Part shown: in pieces, positions 34,584 to 43,808 of the stretch
Layout: every line of letters starts with the position of its first letter
Position numbering within the stretch: position 1 is the first letter of the stretch
Source of the DNA: Methanocella arvoryzae MRE50
Lineage (GTDB): Archaea; Halobacteriota; Methanocellia; Methanocellales; Methanocellaceae
DNA length: 64,000 nt
Direction of reading: 5' to 3'
Assembly (NCBI RefSeq): GCF_000063445.1
Contig: NC_009464.1
Coordinates: 1,364,001 to 1,428,000 of the forward strand
Notes under the pieces: model-generated
What the model saw: only the letters and a program-made list of their open reading frames with translations
Databases searched by the model: none
Told to the model about the DNA's origin: nothing
Translations under genes and position numbers: made by a program

Positions 34584-35534
34584 ATTATACCGGTTGATGA
34601 GGAACTGCTCGTGCAGATCATCGAGAAATCCAGCCCCTGCGTGGTGAACATCAATACTGTGATGCTGATGCAGGACGCCTATATGAACGTCACCCCCCAG
34701 CAGGGCATGGGCTCGGGTATAGTGATCGATCCGAAGGGCTACATCCTGACTAATAACCACATAGTAGAGAACACCCACAGTATGGTGGTGAGCACCTTCG
34801 ACGGCACGAGATTCGAGGGCAAGCTGGTCGGCACCGACCCGATGTCGGACGTGGCGGTTGTCAAGGTGGACCCGGGCAAGAAGAAGCTCAAGGCGGCGAA
34901 GCTGGGCGACTCGGACAAGATCCGTGTCGGCCAGATCTCCATCGCCATCGGCAACCCGTTCGGCTTCATGCTCCGGGGGCCGACCGTGACGGTGGGAGTG
35001 ATCAGCGCGCTCAACCGCACCATCCAGGCCGACAGGGGCGTCTTCGAGAATCTCATACAGACCGACGCCCACATCAACCCGGGCAACAGCGGCGGGCCGC
35101 TATTTAATAAGGCGGGGGAAGTCATCGGCATGAACTCCGCGAACATTCCGTTCGCCCAGGGCATCGGCTTCTCCATCCCCATCAATACGGCGATGCACAT
35201 CGCCAGAGAATTGATCGAGCACGGCAAGGTCGTCCGACCCTGGCTGGGCATCCTGGGTTTGGGGATTACGAAAGAGCTGGCCGACTATTATAACCTGAGC
35301 GCCAGCGAAGGTATCCTCGTCACCCGGGCGTTCGCCAACAGCCCGGCAGGGCAGCAGCGCATCACTGCCAACGACATCATCCTGAGCGTCGACGGCCAGA
35401 AGGTGACTGACATGTCCCAGCTGGCCTCCTACGTGAGGAAAAAGAAGATCGGCGACGTGATCACCCTGATCATCAGGCGTGGCAACCTTGAAGGCCCCGT
35501 CAGCGTGAGACTGGCCGAGACGCCCACAATGTAA
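34584..35534 (+). CDS. HtrA-like trypsin/PDZ serine protease
   Basis: The catalytic triad is visible: His in LTNNHIVEN, Asp in MSDVAVVKV, and Ser in NPGNSGGPLF. A C-terminal PDZ domain has ANSPAGQQRITANDIILSVDG. There is no signal peptide or membrane anchor, so it is probably cytoplasmic. The first usual start is GTG 34611 (preceded by GAGGA). A perfect AGGAGG at 34571-34576 points instead to ATT at 34584, giving MIPVDEELLVQIIEKSSP, which would be a rare start codon. Confidence 0.85.
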   Translation: MIPVDEELLVQIIEKSSPCVVNINTVMLMQDAYMNVTPQQGMGSGIVIDPKGYILTNNHIVENTHSMVVSTFDGTRFEGKLVGTDPMSDVAVVKVDPGKKKLKAAKLGDSDKIRVGQISIAIGNPFGFMLRGPTVTVGVISALNRTIQADRGVFENLIQTDAHINPGNSGGPLFNKAGEVIGMNSANIPFAQGIGFSIPINTAMHIARELIEHGKVVRPWLGILGLGITKELADYYNLSASEGILVTRAFANSPAGQQRITANDIILSVDGQKVTDMSQLASYVRKKKIGDVITLIIRRGNLEGPVSVRLAETPTM

Positions 35535-35623
35535 GCCGGAGCGCCATAGTGGCGAGCGATAAACTAGCAAGTATTTCTACGATTCCTGCATATAACTAAG
35601 CTATATTAACCGAGGCGCTTACT

Positions 35624-36208
35624 ATGAAGAAGACAATCGAGAACCTGACCAAAGCCTTCATAGGCGAAAGCCAGGCCAGAAACAGATACACGTTCTACGC
35701 GAGCACTGCCAAAAAGGAGGGCTACGAGCAGATCGCCGAGATCTTTACCATCACCGCCGATAACGAGCACGAGCACGCAGAGTGGTTTTTCAAGATGCTC
35801 AAGCAGGTCCTGACCCAGACCGGGGAAAAGCTGGACCCCGTGATCGTCGAGGCAGATATGCCGACCACGTGGGGCAGGACGGCCGACAACCTGAAGGCGG
35901 CCATCGCAGGCGAGCGGATGGAGCACTCCTCGCTGTACCCCGAGTTCGCCAGAGTGGCGGAGATGGAAGGCTACCCGGACATCGCCCGGCGCATCAGGTC
36001 TATCTCCCAGTCGGAGAAGCACCACGAGGACAGGTACGCGAAGCTCTTGAAGGAGATCGAAGCCGGGACGCTGTTCAAGAAGCCGGAGCCCGTCTACTGG
36101 GTATGCAGAAAGTGCGGTTACCTGCACCACGGCATGGCTCCCCCGGAGAAGTGCCCGTCCTGCGACCACGACAAGTCCTACTACCAGAGACAGTGCGAGA
36201 CTTACTGA
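35624..36208 (+). CDS. rbr: Rubrerythrin
   Basis: The 194-residue protein has the ferritin-like diiron domain (FIGESQARNRYTFYA, ADNEHEHAEWFF, SQSEKHHEDRY) and a C-terminal rubredoxin-like domain (WVCRKCGYLHHG, CPSCDHDK). It reduces hydrogen peroxide in anaerobes. It is followed 9 bases later by superoxide reductase, giving an oxygen-defence operon. Confidence 0.95.
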   Translation: MKKTIENLTKAFIGESQARNRYTFYASTAKKEGYEQIAEIFTITADNEHEHAEWFFKMLKQVLTQTGEKLDPVIVEADMPTTWGRTADNLKAAIAGERMEHSSLYPEFARVAEMEGYPDIARRIRSISQSEKHHEDRYAKLLKEIEAGTLFKKPEPVYWVCRKCGYLHHGMAPPEKCPSCDHDKSYYQRQCETY

Positions 36209-36217
36209 GGCGACACA

Positions 36218-36592
36218 ATGACAGAACTTAACCAGGTTTACAAATGCGCGGTCTGCGGCAACATCGTTGAGGTCATCCACGCAGGCGGCGGCGCGCTGGT
36301 CTGCTGCGGCCAGCCCATGGTACTGCAGAACGAAAACACAGTAGATGCCAGCAAAGAGAAGCACGTGCCCGTGATCGAGAAGACGGCTGCCGGCTTCAAG
36401 GTGACCGTAGGCTCCGTAGCCCACCCGATGGAGGAGAAGCACTACATTGAGATGATAGAAGTCATCGCCGACGGCAAGACCTATAAAAAGTTTTTGAAGC
36501 CCGGGGACAAGCCGGAGGCTGAGTTCTGCATCCCTGCAGAGAAGGTTACTGCCCGGGAGTACTGCAACCTCCACGGACTGTGGAAGGCCTGA
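36218..36592 (+). CDS. dfx: Desulfoferrodoxin (superoxide reductase)
   Basis: The 124-residue 2Fe form has an N-terminal desulforedoxin domain (YKCAVCGN … VCCGQPM) and the catalytic domain with the His ligands in EKHVPVI and [12 protein letters not shown] and the Cys-His ligands in EYCNLHGLW. It reduces superoxide to peroxide, which the upstream rubrerythrin can remove. Confidence 0.95.
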   Translation: MTELNQVYKCAVCGNIVEVIHAGGGALVCCGQPMVLQNENTVDASKEKHVPVIEKTAAGFKVTVGSVAHPMEEKHYIEMIEVIADGKTYKKFLKPGDKPEAEFCIPAEKVTAREYCNLHGLWKA

Positions 36593-36615
36593 AAGGGCGC
36601 TTTTGCGCCAGAGTG

Positions 36616-36643
36616 GCCCGGGGACGCGAGTCCCGGGGCTTTT
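36616..36643 (+). terminator. Hairpin terminator after superoxide reductase
   Basis: GCCCGGGGAC-GCGA-GTCCCGGGGC forms a 10-bp stem with one mismatch, followed by TTTT. A smaller GGCGC-TTTT-GCGCC hairpin at 36596-36609 precedes it. The remaining gap to 36862 holds a TATA box (GTTTAAATATTC, ~36829) for the next gene. Confidence 0.7.
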
Positions 36644-36862
36644 ACTCGTTTTCTATTAGTATTAAAGATAAATTAAAGATAATTGTGTTCTCCCCGGTTT
36701 AGGCTTGACTTCATACTCTTTGTTTCAGCCCGTTTTATGAAGCTTATGCCGCAGTCCGCTTCCCGTTATTTCGGCATACTTTGCCACAATGATCTTTTAC
36801 TCTCTTGCGGCCGAAGGCCGCCAAAAAGTTTAAATATTCAACCACTGTAATGAGGCACTTCA

Positions 36863-37303
36863 ATGAACTGTAGATATTCTCCCACGGGTCAGGCATGGGG
36901 GCTGCTCGTCAGCCTCGACTTATTCGGGTGCAACGATAAGATCAAAGACGGTAAGGCACTTAACGACTACGTAGTAGAGCTTTGCGACGATGTCATCCAC
37001 ATGAAGCGCTACGGTCCCTGCTACACAGAGCTCTTCGGCGAGAAGGGAACTCCCCTGGCAGGCTACTCGATGTTCCAGTTCATCGAGACCAGCTGCATCA
37101 GCGGCCACTTCTCCGAGTCGGACAACTCTGCATACATCGACGTGTTCTCCTGCGCAGACTTCGAGCCTGAGGCAGTCAAGAAGTTCACCATGGAATACTT
37201 CGGGGCAAAGGGCTGCAACATGACTGTCACGCCCAGGATGTACGACGAAAGCGTACGCCCTGCCGAAATCAAGCCTGTAATGAAGAAGGTTAAGGCTGAA
37301 TAA
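36863..37303 (+). CDS. S-adenosylmethionine-decarboxylase-like protein with altered active site
   Basis: The 146-residue protein aligns with prokaryotic SpeD over SCISGHF and AYIDVFSC. In SpeD the pyruvoyl group forms at ESH; here a gap-free alignment reads T-S77-C, so the serine is kept but the Glu and His are replaced. H82 and C97 are kept. It may be a self-processing decarboxylase with another substrate or a non-enzymatic homologue. No polyamine gene is adjacent. Confidence 0.7.
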   Translation: MNCRYSPTGQAWGLLVSLDLFGCNDKIKDGKALNDYVVELCDDVIHMKRYGPCYTELFGEKGTPLAGYSMFQFIETSCISGHFSESDNSAYIDVFSCADFEPEAVKKFTMEYFGAKGCNMTVTPRMYDESVRPAEIKPVMKKVKAE

Positions 37304-37469
37304 ATACTAAGGCCTGACCTATATCACCTTTTTTCTTCTCTTCCCGCATAGCTGTAAGCATAGCTATCGCTTTTTACCCAGAGGCAGAGGGACCCCGCCA
37401 TTTCCCGCCTTAACCGGTAGCAAGAATTTAAACGTACCGCTGCGACATGGATAATGGAGCTATCGACTG

Positions 37470-38441
37470 ATGGTGAGGCTTTTATCCAGTTCTGACATCG
37501 AGGCGGCGGTTGCGATGGATGACGTCATACCTGCCGTAGAGAGAATTTTCGGGGAGTATTCAGAGGGCAAAGTGATCATGCCCCCGAAGATGTACCTCGA
37601 CATCCCGGGCAGCGGCGACTTCAGGGCTATGCCTGCCTACGTGCCTTCGTTAAACACGGCAGGCCTCAAGTGGGTGAACGTCCACCCCGGCAACCGGGAG
37701 CACCGGCTCCCCACAGTCATGGCCACCGTCCTGATCAACGACCCGCAGACCGGCCGGATAATCTCAATTATGGACGGCACGTACCTCACCGACTTGCGCA
37801 CCGGAGCCGCCGGCGGCATTGCCGCAAAACACCTGGCCAGAGACGTTTCCACAGTCGGGCTGATCGGCAGCGGCCGCCAGGCGTGGGCCCAGATACTCGC
37901 CTATCGTAGCATATTCAAGGACCGGATCAGACATGTAAAAATTTACAGCCGGCGCATCGAGCACTCGGAGGCACTGGCCGCCCGCATTCAAAAATACATG
38001 GGATACGATGCCACAGCCTGCCAGACGCCGGAGGAGGCGGTCGATGCCAGACTGGTAGCCACCACCACGCCGGCCAGATCCCCGATAATCAGGGATGAGT
38101 GGATCATGCCGGGCACTCACATCAACGCCATCGGCGCCGATGCCCCGGGCAAGCAGGAACTACATACTGAACTCACCCTCAAAGCAAGAGTCTTCGTCGA
38201 CTCAGTAGAGCAAGCGTCCCACTCAGGGGAGATCAACGTGCCCTGGAGCCAGGGCCTGATAAACGAGGAAAAGCTGGCCGGCACCATCGGCGAGGTCATC
38301 ACCGGCCGCAAGCCCGGCCGCACGGTCGACGAGATCACTGTGTTCGACTCCACTGGCCTGAGCATCCAGGACATGGCCGTAGCCCACATGGTCTACGAAC
38401 GCGCTCTGAAAGCAGGCAGAGGCCTGGAATTTGAGTTCTGA
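37470..38441 (+). CDS. Ornithine cyclodeaminase / alanine dehydrogenase family
   Basis: The 323-residue protein has the family's GRDF-like segment GSGDFRAMPAYV, KWVNVHPGN, LTDLRTGAAGGIAAKHLAR, the Rossmann motif VGLIGSGRQAWAQ, and TTTPARSPII. Archaeal members include an NAD-dependent alanine dehydrogenase, which is as likely here as ornithine cyclodeaminase. A TATA box GAATTTAAACG lies near 37424. Confidence 0.85.
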   Translation: MVRLLSSSDIEAAVAMDDVIPAVERIFGEYSEGKVIMPPKMYLDIPGSGDFRAMPAYVPSLNTAGLKWVNVHPGNREHRLPTVMATVLINDPQTGRIISIMDGTYLTDLRTGAAGGIAAKHLARDVSTVGLIGSGRQAWAQILAYRSIFKDRIRHVKIYSRRIEHSEALAARIQKYMGYDATACQTPEEAVDARLVATTTPARSPIIRDEWIMPGTHINAIGADAPGKQELHTELTLKARVFVDSVEQASHSGEINVPWSQGLINEEKLAGTIGEVITGRKPGRTVDEITVFDSTGLSIQDMAVAHMVYERALKAGRGLEFEF

Positions 38442-38506
38442 CACCGGCAGGCACCGCAATGTATTTCGTTTTCCAGCAGAAACTCCGGTAGCACTTTTGA
38501 TGGCTT

Positions 38507-39364
38507 ATGATGATCGACACCCACGTCCACACCTGCCTGAGCGACGGCCTGGAAACCCCTGAAACCGTGGTCAGCCTTGCCGCCGAATCCGGGATCAGAC
38601 TGCTCAGCATCACCGACCACGACCGGGTGAAGGCTTATCCCTCCGTTATAAGCCTGGGCGAAGCCCGCGGCGTGAAGGTGATTCCGGGGGTGGAGATGAC
38701 TACCATGGACGAGCCAGGGTTCACCTGCATGCACATCGTAGGCCTGGGCATCGACATCTGCCCCGAAGCTGTTTCTGTCCTGGACAGGGTAGTCAAAGCG
38801 CAGGACGCCGCAAACATGGGCTTCCTGGATAACGTGAACGACTTTCTGGCCCGCAGGTATCCCGGCTGGGAGCCGGTTACCAGCATATACCCAAGCGTCT
38901 TCATGAACGCCCTGCAGAACGCTAAATCCATGGGCCTGCAGGTGTCAGAAAAGGAGATGCTGGACGTCATCCTGAACAAGGATCTATGGACTCCGGTAGA
39001 ACTGGAGCTGACGGTAGACGAAGCAGTCGGGTACATCAAAAAATGGGGCGGGGTGCCAGTGCTGGCTCATCCCTTCGACTTCAGCAACGACGCCGGCCTC
39101 GTGCTCAAGCGGTTTCTGGCCGCAGGCGGGGAAGCCGTGGAAGTCTGCAAATACCGCTACAAAGTCCGTTCCGATGCGCTCTCAGGGCTCAGCCACGACG
39201 AGTTGATGAAGCGAGAGCGGGACATGAACCTCTGGACCATCAGCCAGGCCCGCAAGCACGGCCTCAAGCTCACCATGGCCTCCGACCACCACGACGAAAG
39301 CCGCACGATGGGCATGGACCCGGCAGAGTACGGGATCGACGTGCAGTGGCTGTACCAGCTCTAA
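38507..39364 (+). CDS. PHP-domain phosphoesterase
   Basis: The 285-residue protein has the four PHP metal motifs: DTHVHTCLSDG at the N terminus, ITDHDRV, LAHPFDFS, and MASDHHDES. Family members include histidinol phosphatases and RNase AM-type nucleases; the substrate cannot be told here. It lies 65 bases after the cyclodeaminase gene on the same strand. Confidence 0.85.
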   Translation: MMIDTHVHTCLSDGLETPETVVSLAAESGIRLLSITDHDRVKAYPSVISLGEARGVKVIPGVEMTTMDEPGFTCMHIVGLGIDICPEAVSVLDRVVKAQDAANMGFLDNVNDFLARRYPGWEPVTSIYPSVFMNALQNAKSMGLQVSEKEMLDVILNKDLWTPVELELTVDEAVGYIKKWGGVPVLAHPFDFSNDAGLVLKRFLAAGGEAVEVCKYRYKVRSDALSGLSHDELMKRERDMNLWTISQARKHGLKLTMASDHHDESRTMGMDPAEYGIDVQWLYQL

Positions 39365-39427
39365 GATAATTTACTTTGAGCATGGCGGCACGGCTCCTGT
39401 ACCAACAACTGGAAATTAATATTTTTT

Positions 39428-39748
39428 ACCACGGCGGCACGGCGACACAGAGACAATGCGGGAAGCCGTGGCAGGATGGTTATTCATACCACGGCGGCAC
39501 GGCGGCACGGAGACAACCCGCACAAGAATAGCAAGGCATTCTTTTTTAGATCCACGGTGGCACGGCGGGCTGGTGTCACAGCGACAAATAGGTTTCGCTT
39601 CATGCAGGTTATTGATAAAAAATCCGGCTGAACTGATTGGTCAGTAAGCTTATGGTTAATACTCTGTCGCCGTGCCGCTGTGGTTTCAGTTACCACCCGA
39701 GTACTATAAGATCGCGTTGCTGCCGTGTCGCTGCTGTGTTGAATAATT
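39428..39748. repeat. CACGGCGG tandem/inverted repeats
   Basis: Three direct copies of a ~29-bp unit ACCACGGCGGCACGGCG… (39428, 39488, ~39552) are followed by complementary copies at 39661-39684 and 39715-39740, with another at 40046-40068. The element forms a large imperfect hairpin. The short open frames across it are not genes. Confidence 0.8.
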
Positions 39749-40052
39749 CTGCTTGATCGTGGTATATGCCTTTTGAACACCTGCTTTAGCAAGTGTTCTG
39801 GAAGGCGATCCGCTGGACGAACGCTGCGCTGTGCCGGGACACAGATTATACAGATTATACAGATTGTACAGATACTTTAAAATCGGATAGCGTTGAATCA
39901 TTTTCCGGTATTCATCTGTGCAATCTGTACAATCTGTCAAATCTGTGTCCGAGCACAGCGCAGCGTTCGTAGTCCTTCACGGGCTCAGGTGCAAGGGCAA
40001 TGGTTCGGACACCGATACAAAACTCGAGGAAAATCTAATTATTCAACACAGC
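39733..40052. repeat. 16-bp perfect inverted repeat bracketing a second element
   Basis: GCTGTGTTGAATAATT (39733-39748) and its exact complement (40037-40052) flank the ACAGATTAT hairpin at 39818-39969. One repeat element thus appears to sit in the loop of another. Confidence 0.8.
39818..39969. repeat. ACAGATTAT hairpin with CGAACGCTGCGCTGTGC ends
   Basis: Perfect 17-bp terminal inverted repeats (39818-39834 / 39953-39969) enclose GGACACAGATT / AATCTGTGTCC and 9-bp tandem units ACAGATTAT on the left and ATCTGTACA on the right. The termini match the 876-1425 island, as does the downstream flank (…CTTCACGGGC). Confidence 0.9.
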
Positions 40053-40165
40053 ACCGTGTCGCCGTGGTGAATAATTGGAGAGTTACGCAGATATTTCTCT
40101 TCTCACCCGTGAGGGCCGCGGGTGGTAGTTTTCATCCTGCGCAGCCAACGATCATTGGTGGTATT

Positions 40166-40699
40166 ATGGCTGACAAGCCTTTCACGCTGGTTATTTTCAC
40201 ATCCATGTCGGGACACACGGAGGCGCTGGCCCGGGCGATAGCGGAGGGCGCCGGGTCGCTGAGGAATACGACCGCTGAGGTGAAGCGGGCGAGGGACGTC
40301 ACTCCGGACGACATCGGGCGGGCCTCGGCGCTGGCCTTCGGGTCGCCGACGTACTTCAGCTACATGAGCGGGGAGCTGAAGATGCTGTTCGACGAGTTCC
40401 TGCCGTATAAAGAAAGGTTCCAGGGCAAGCCAGTGATCGCCTTCGCTACGGGCGAAGGCGGGCAGTCGAAGTGTATCGAGAGCATCGAGGGCATACTGGA
40501 GTCGTTCGGGGTCGACATGGTGCACAGGTCGGACATTCTGACTGCAGGGCTTGCGGTGCAAGGCATGCTGGACCAGAAAGCGAAGAACGAGGCTGTGAAT
40601 GCAGGTAAAAAGCTGGCTGATGCCGGGGTTTGCTTCGCATGCCGGAAGGCGACCGAGGAGCAGGGTGTCACGATCGGAGGGGAGAAGCCGACTATGTGA
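40166..40699 (+). CDS. Flavodoxin / NADPH-dependent FMN reductase-like protein
   Basis: The ~177-residue protein has the FMN phosphate loop TSMSGHTEALARA, FGSPTYFSYMSGELKMLFDEF and FATGEGGQSK. It resembles flavodoxin/WrbA-like electron carriers. ATG at 40166 follows GGTGG by 4 bases; the frame is open upstream through repeat DNA, which should not be translated. Confidence 0.85.
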   Translation: MADKPFTLVIFTSMSGHTEALARAIAEGAGSLRNTTAEVKRARDVTPDDIGRASALAFGSPTYFSYMSGELKMLFDEFLPYKERFQGKPVIAFATGEGGQSKCIESIEGILESFGVDMVHRSDILTAGLAVQGMLDQKAKNEAVNAGKKLADAGVCFACRKATEEQGVTIGGEKPTM

Positions 40700-40720
40700 C
40701 CTTGGTGGTTTCTGTCCGCC

Positions 40721-42064
40721 CTATTTTCTGATCGCCAGGTACACGATGAAGCCCATAGCGACAACCGTGATTAATAAAACTCCGATCGTCAGGACCGAGT
40801 TTCCGCCGGGCAGAGTACTGCTGACAGGCGTACTAGTAGCCTGTTCCGAAGGAGCAAGCTCAACCGGCACGGTTGCCGCCGGCTGTTCAGACGCAACAGG
40901 TTTCAGTTCAGTATTGTTAATAGCTTGCTGAGACTGCTCCTGGCCAGTGTTGAATTTGAAATCAAGCTTCGATACTCCCTGTTTCGTACATTTATAGATG
41001 TTTCCATCACGGTCGACCATCGAGGAGCCACTGATCAGCACGATATCTTTAACCGGCACACGCCACGGCCTATTAACATCCTCAAGCGAACCATCGCCTA
41101 TCTGCCCCCCATAATTAGCCCCCCAGGACCACACACTGCCATCACCGCAAAGAGCGACAGAATGGCCGTTACTTACGTCAATAGCTACCACGTCAGCTAA
41201 TCCGGGAACCTGAACCGGAGTACGGGTATTATAGCAATCAGGAGTATCATAGGCTGAAGAGTTAATGCCCAGCGCCCCACGCCAGTCACTACCCCACGCC
41301 CACACAGACCCATCGTTCTTTAACAGGAGCGCATGGCTCCCCCCGATGGAAAGGGACTTGACATCAGTAAAGCCCGGGACTAAAACAGGCGTCCTCGCGA
41401 CACCGACTTTATACCCATGTTGGGATGACAACACCGAACTTCCAGCGCCCCACGCCCACACGGTCCCGTCGTTCTTCACCGCAAACCCATTTTGGCATCC
41501 TGTAGCGATAGCCTTTACATCACTCAAGCCTTCGACCTGTACAGGAGATGAAGCATAGCTAAAATCCCCCATGGGAATTGCTTCGGTCCCCAGTTGTCCA
41601 CGATCGTTCATGCCCCACGCCCATACTGTCCCATCATCTTTTAATGCCAGAGCGGTCTGTGGCGAGGCTGCAATAGCAATGACATTTGTTAAGCCCGGAA
41701 CCGGCTCAGGTTTCCAGAAGTCGTCGGAAGCGTCATACGCAGTGGGTATCCCCCTGCCAAGCCCGCCTCCTGTATTACTGCCCCAGGCCCAGACTGTGCC
41801 GTCGGACTTCAGTGCCAATGACGTTGAACATAACCTGGCAGATACTGCCGTGATATCCGACAGGCCGGCAACCATCACAGGACAATTAGCATCGATGTTA
41901 TTTTCATGGATGTCAGGGCTGCACTGACCGTAAGAGTTACTTCCCCACGCCCACACCGTCCCATTGGAGAGAACTACCAGTTCATGGATATCGCTTGTAC
42001 TAATATCCACGATATCGTCGGACGGGGCTGCTGTACAGCAAGATACAGAACTTAACGTGAACAC
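40721..42064 (-). CDS. Secreted RCC1-repeat beta-propeller protein with C-terminal anchor
   Basis: At least six RCC1 blades are recognisable by the recurring ALKSDGTVWAWGSN / GQ motif between residues ~25 and 330. A Pro/Thr/Ser/Glu-rich linker and one C-terminal membrane segment (VLTIGVLLITVVAMGFIVYLAI) follow, so the propeller should be outside the cell. GTG at 42064 is the first usual start, but the frame stays open upstream and encodes a good lipoprotein signal (CSLLLLIVFTLSSVSC) that would need a start near ATA 42124, behind AGGGGGAT. Confidence 0.8.
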   Translation of the reverse strand: MFTLSSVSCCTAAPSDDIVDISTSDIHELVVLSNGTVWAWGSNSYGQCSPDIHENNIDANCPVMVAGLSDITAVSARLCSTSLALKSDGTVWAWGSNTGGGLGRGIPTAYDASDDFWKPEPVPGLTNVIAIAASPQTALALKDDGTVWAWGMNDRGQLGTEAIPMGDFSYASSPVQVEGLSDVKAIATGCQNGFAVKNDGTVWAWGAGSSVLSSQHGYKVGVARTPVLVPGFTDVKSLSIGGSHALLLKNDGSVWAWGSDWRGALGINSSAYDTPDCYNTRTPVQVPGLADVVAIDVSNGHSVALCGDGSVWSWGANYGGQIGDGSLEDVNRPWRVPVKDIVLISGSSMVDRDGNIYKCTKQGVSKLDFKFNTGQEQSQQAINNTELKPVASEQPAATVPVELAPSEQATSTPVSSTLPGGNSVLTIGVLLITVVAMGFIVYLAIRK

Positions 42065-42147
42065 GATTAATAGCAGTAGGGAACACCCGATTCTCGTCCT
42101 GTTGTAGTTACAATCGATCTTTATAAGTCAATCCCCCTAAATCACTT

Positions 42148-42954
42148 TCAAATATCATCCCTACTGAACAACCAGCTAGATATCAACACTAAAAGTAGTA
42201 TCTCTACGATCATTAAAATTATCAGAGGAAGCGAGCCGTGTAGCCAGGACTCGAATGAACATACTGTCTCAAATATAAATGCTTTCCCATCTGCTTCGAG
42301 TACCGTAATGTATAATTGTTTTGGTACGACGTACCGTACGATCCCTCGCAATGACTCGGGGGGTACAAAATACCATTCCAAACATAAAAATGCCCCAGAG
42401 TATATTAGTACTGAAAGCAAATTTTTAAACAATACGCCGATCAGCATCGAAATACCCAAAGTCATCTCACAGGAAAGAAATAGTACAAATATGTATGAGG
42501 ATACCCGGAGAATCAGATCCTCGGTGGAGAACGGGGCCCGGTACAGTATGATTTGCGTCGATACGCATAGTAATATTAAAGTAATAATGATAAATAACAG
42601 CAGTAAAGATAAGCCCAAATATTTTCCCATAAAGATATCTCTTCTGTAAAGTGGCTTAGGTATCAATATCCTCAAAGACCCGTTCGTCCGCTCTTCCGTG
42701 ATAGTCAGCAATCCGATAAACAAGGAGAGAATGGACATTAAAATTGATGTTTCGAAAAGCGGATTACTCATTCCTACAGAGAAAAAATGATCATTGCCAT
42801 CATCTACATGCAGATCAATCCCCGGGATAATAATGGCATTGGCGGCGGCGTTGAGTAGTATTATAAACATAATTAAACCGGTAATGCAGAGCACTAGCGG
42901 TTCCCTCAGCGTATCCTGCATCTGGTGACATGCGACCATCAGCATTTCTTTCAT
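42148..42954 (-). CDS. ABC-2-type permease (second of pair)
   Basis: The ~268-residue protein starts MKEMLMVACHQMQDTLREPL and has six membrane segments with the ABC-2 pattern (ITEERTNGSLRILIPKPLYRRDIFMGKYLG after TM2). ATG at 42954 is chosen because it gives a 4-bp ATGA overlap with the upstream permease; the longer frame would overlap by 90 bp. No ABC ATPase is adjacent. Base composition is more A+T-rich than in flanking genes. Confidence 0.8.
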   Translation of the reverse strand: MKEMLMVACHQMQDTLREPLVLCITGLIMFIILLNAAANAIIIPGIDLHVDDGNDHFFSVGMSNPLFETSILMSILSLFIGLLTITEERTNGSLRILIPKPLYRRDIFMGKYLGLSLLLLFIIITLILLCVSTQIILYRAPFSTEDLILRVSSYIFVLFLSCEMTLGISMLIGVLFKNLLSVLIYSGAFLCLEWYFVPPESLRGIVRYVVPKQLYITVLEADGKAFIFETVCSFESWLHGSLPLIILMIVEILLLVLISSWLFSRDDI

Positions 42955-43778
42955 GAGATATCCCTCCGGATGAACATGGTATAACATAAAAACATGAGAA
43001 TAACTACGAAAAGTAAAAGTCTGGTCATGTCCCCCCAGCAAGAGCTTAAAACACTATCTATATCGACAGAAGCATCAAATAGCCCACTGGAGACCAAGCT
43101 TGAGAGTGATGTTGACGGAGAAAAGTTACGGATGTGATCATATAAGCCATTGTCGCCAAGAATAGTTACAATATTACAGGCAAAACTGACCGATGGCTCG
43201 ATCACATCGAGGAATATAAACATAACCATCGTAGATAGCAGTGCAACTCCTGGCCTCCTTATCAGAATTGAAAGTAAAATGGAGAGAGCCATGTAAAACA
43301 TGGCATCCAGAACTACCACAATTAAAACAATTGGCAGCCGTAAAACATAATCATACAAAGCACTGCCCACGGCATCGCCCCCTAAGATGAGCAATACCGC
43401 AGTATAAATGGCGATTACAAGGCAAAACACCATCATGAGAAAAATCATACATGCAAGCATTTTCCCATTGATAATAGTATCCCGGAACACAGGCTTGGTA
43501 ACTAACGTATTAAGGGCCTTACCAGTTTTTTCGACCGACATCGAGAAAAACCCAATCACTATAGCAAAAATGCTACCATATGACATTATATCATAGGATA
43601 GCTGATTTAGCATGACACCTGAAACTTCTACTTTTTCTGTAGACGGCCGTATTTGATCCAGGGTATACATGGACGACAAAACAATCACGCACATAAATGC
43701 TAAAATTATAGTAATGACACTACCGTTACCTATCAACTCATAAAAATCTTTCATTGCAATAGTAAATATGTTGGACAT
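42951..43778 (-). CDS. ABC-2-type permease (first of pair)
   Basis: The 275-residue protein has six membrane segments and FSMSVEKTGKALNTLVTKPVFRD, the ABC-2/NosY-like cytoplasmic motif. It overlaps the next permease by 4 bp, so the two probably form a heterodimer. The usual partner ATPase is missing from 40-48 kb. The cargo may be the small secreted protein encoded just upstream, but that is inference from position. Confidence 0.8.
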   Translation of the reverse strand: MSNIFTIAMKDFYELIGNGSVITIILAFMCVIVLSSMYTLDQIRPSTEKVEVSGVMLNQLSYDIMSYGSIFAIVIGFFSMSVEKTGKALNTLVTKPVFRDTIINGKMLACMIFLMMVFCLVIAIYTAVLLILGGDAVGSALYDYVLRLPIVLIVVVLDAMFYMALSILLSILIRRPGVALLSTMVMFIFLDVIEPSVSFACNIVTILGDNGLYDHIRNFSPSTSLSSLVSSGLFDASVDIDSVLSSCWGDMTRLLLFVVILMFLCYTMFIRRDIS

Positions 43779-43808
43779 AACAATACCGAAAAATAATAAA
43801 AGAAAAGT

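Noticed and set aside
39456-39647. Open frames inside the CACGGCGG repeats
   Set aside because: They are built from repeat units, and the reading differs between copies; nothing supports translation.
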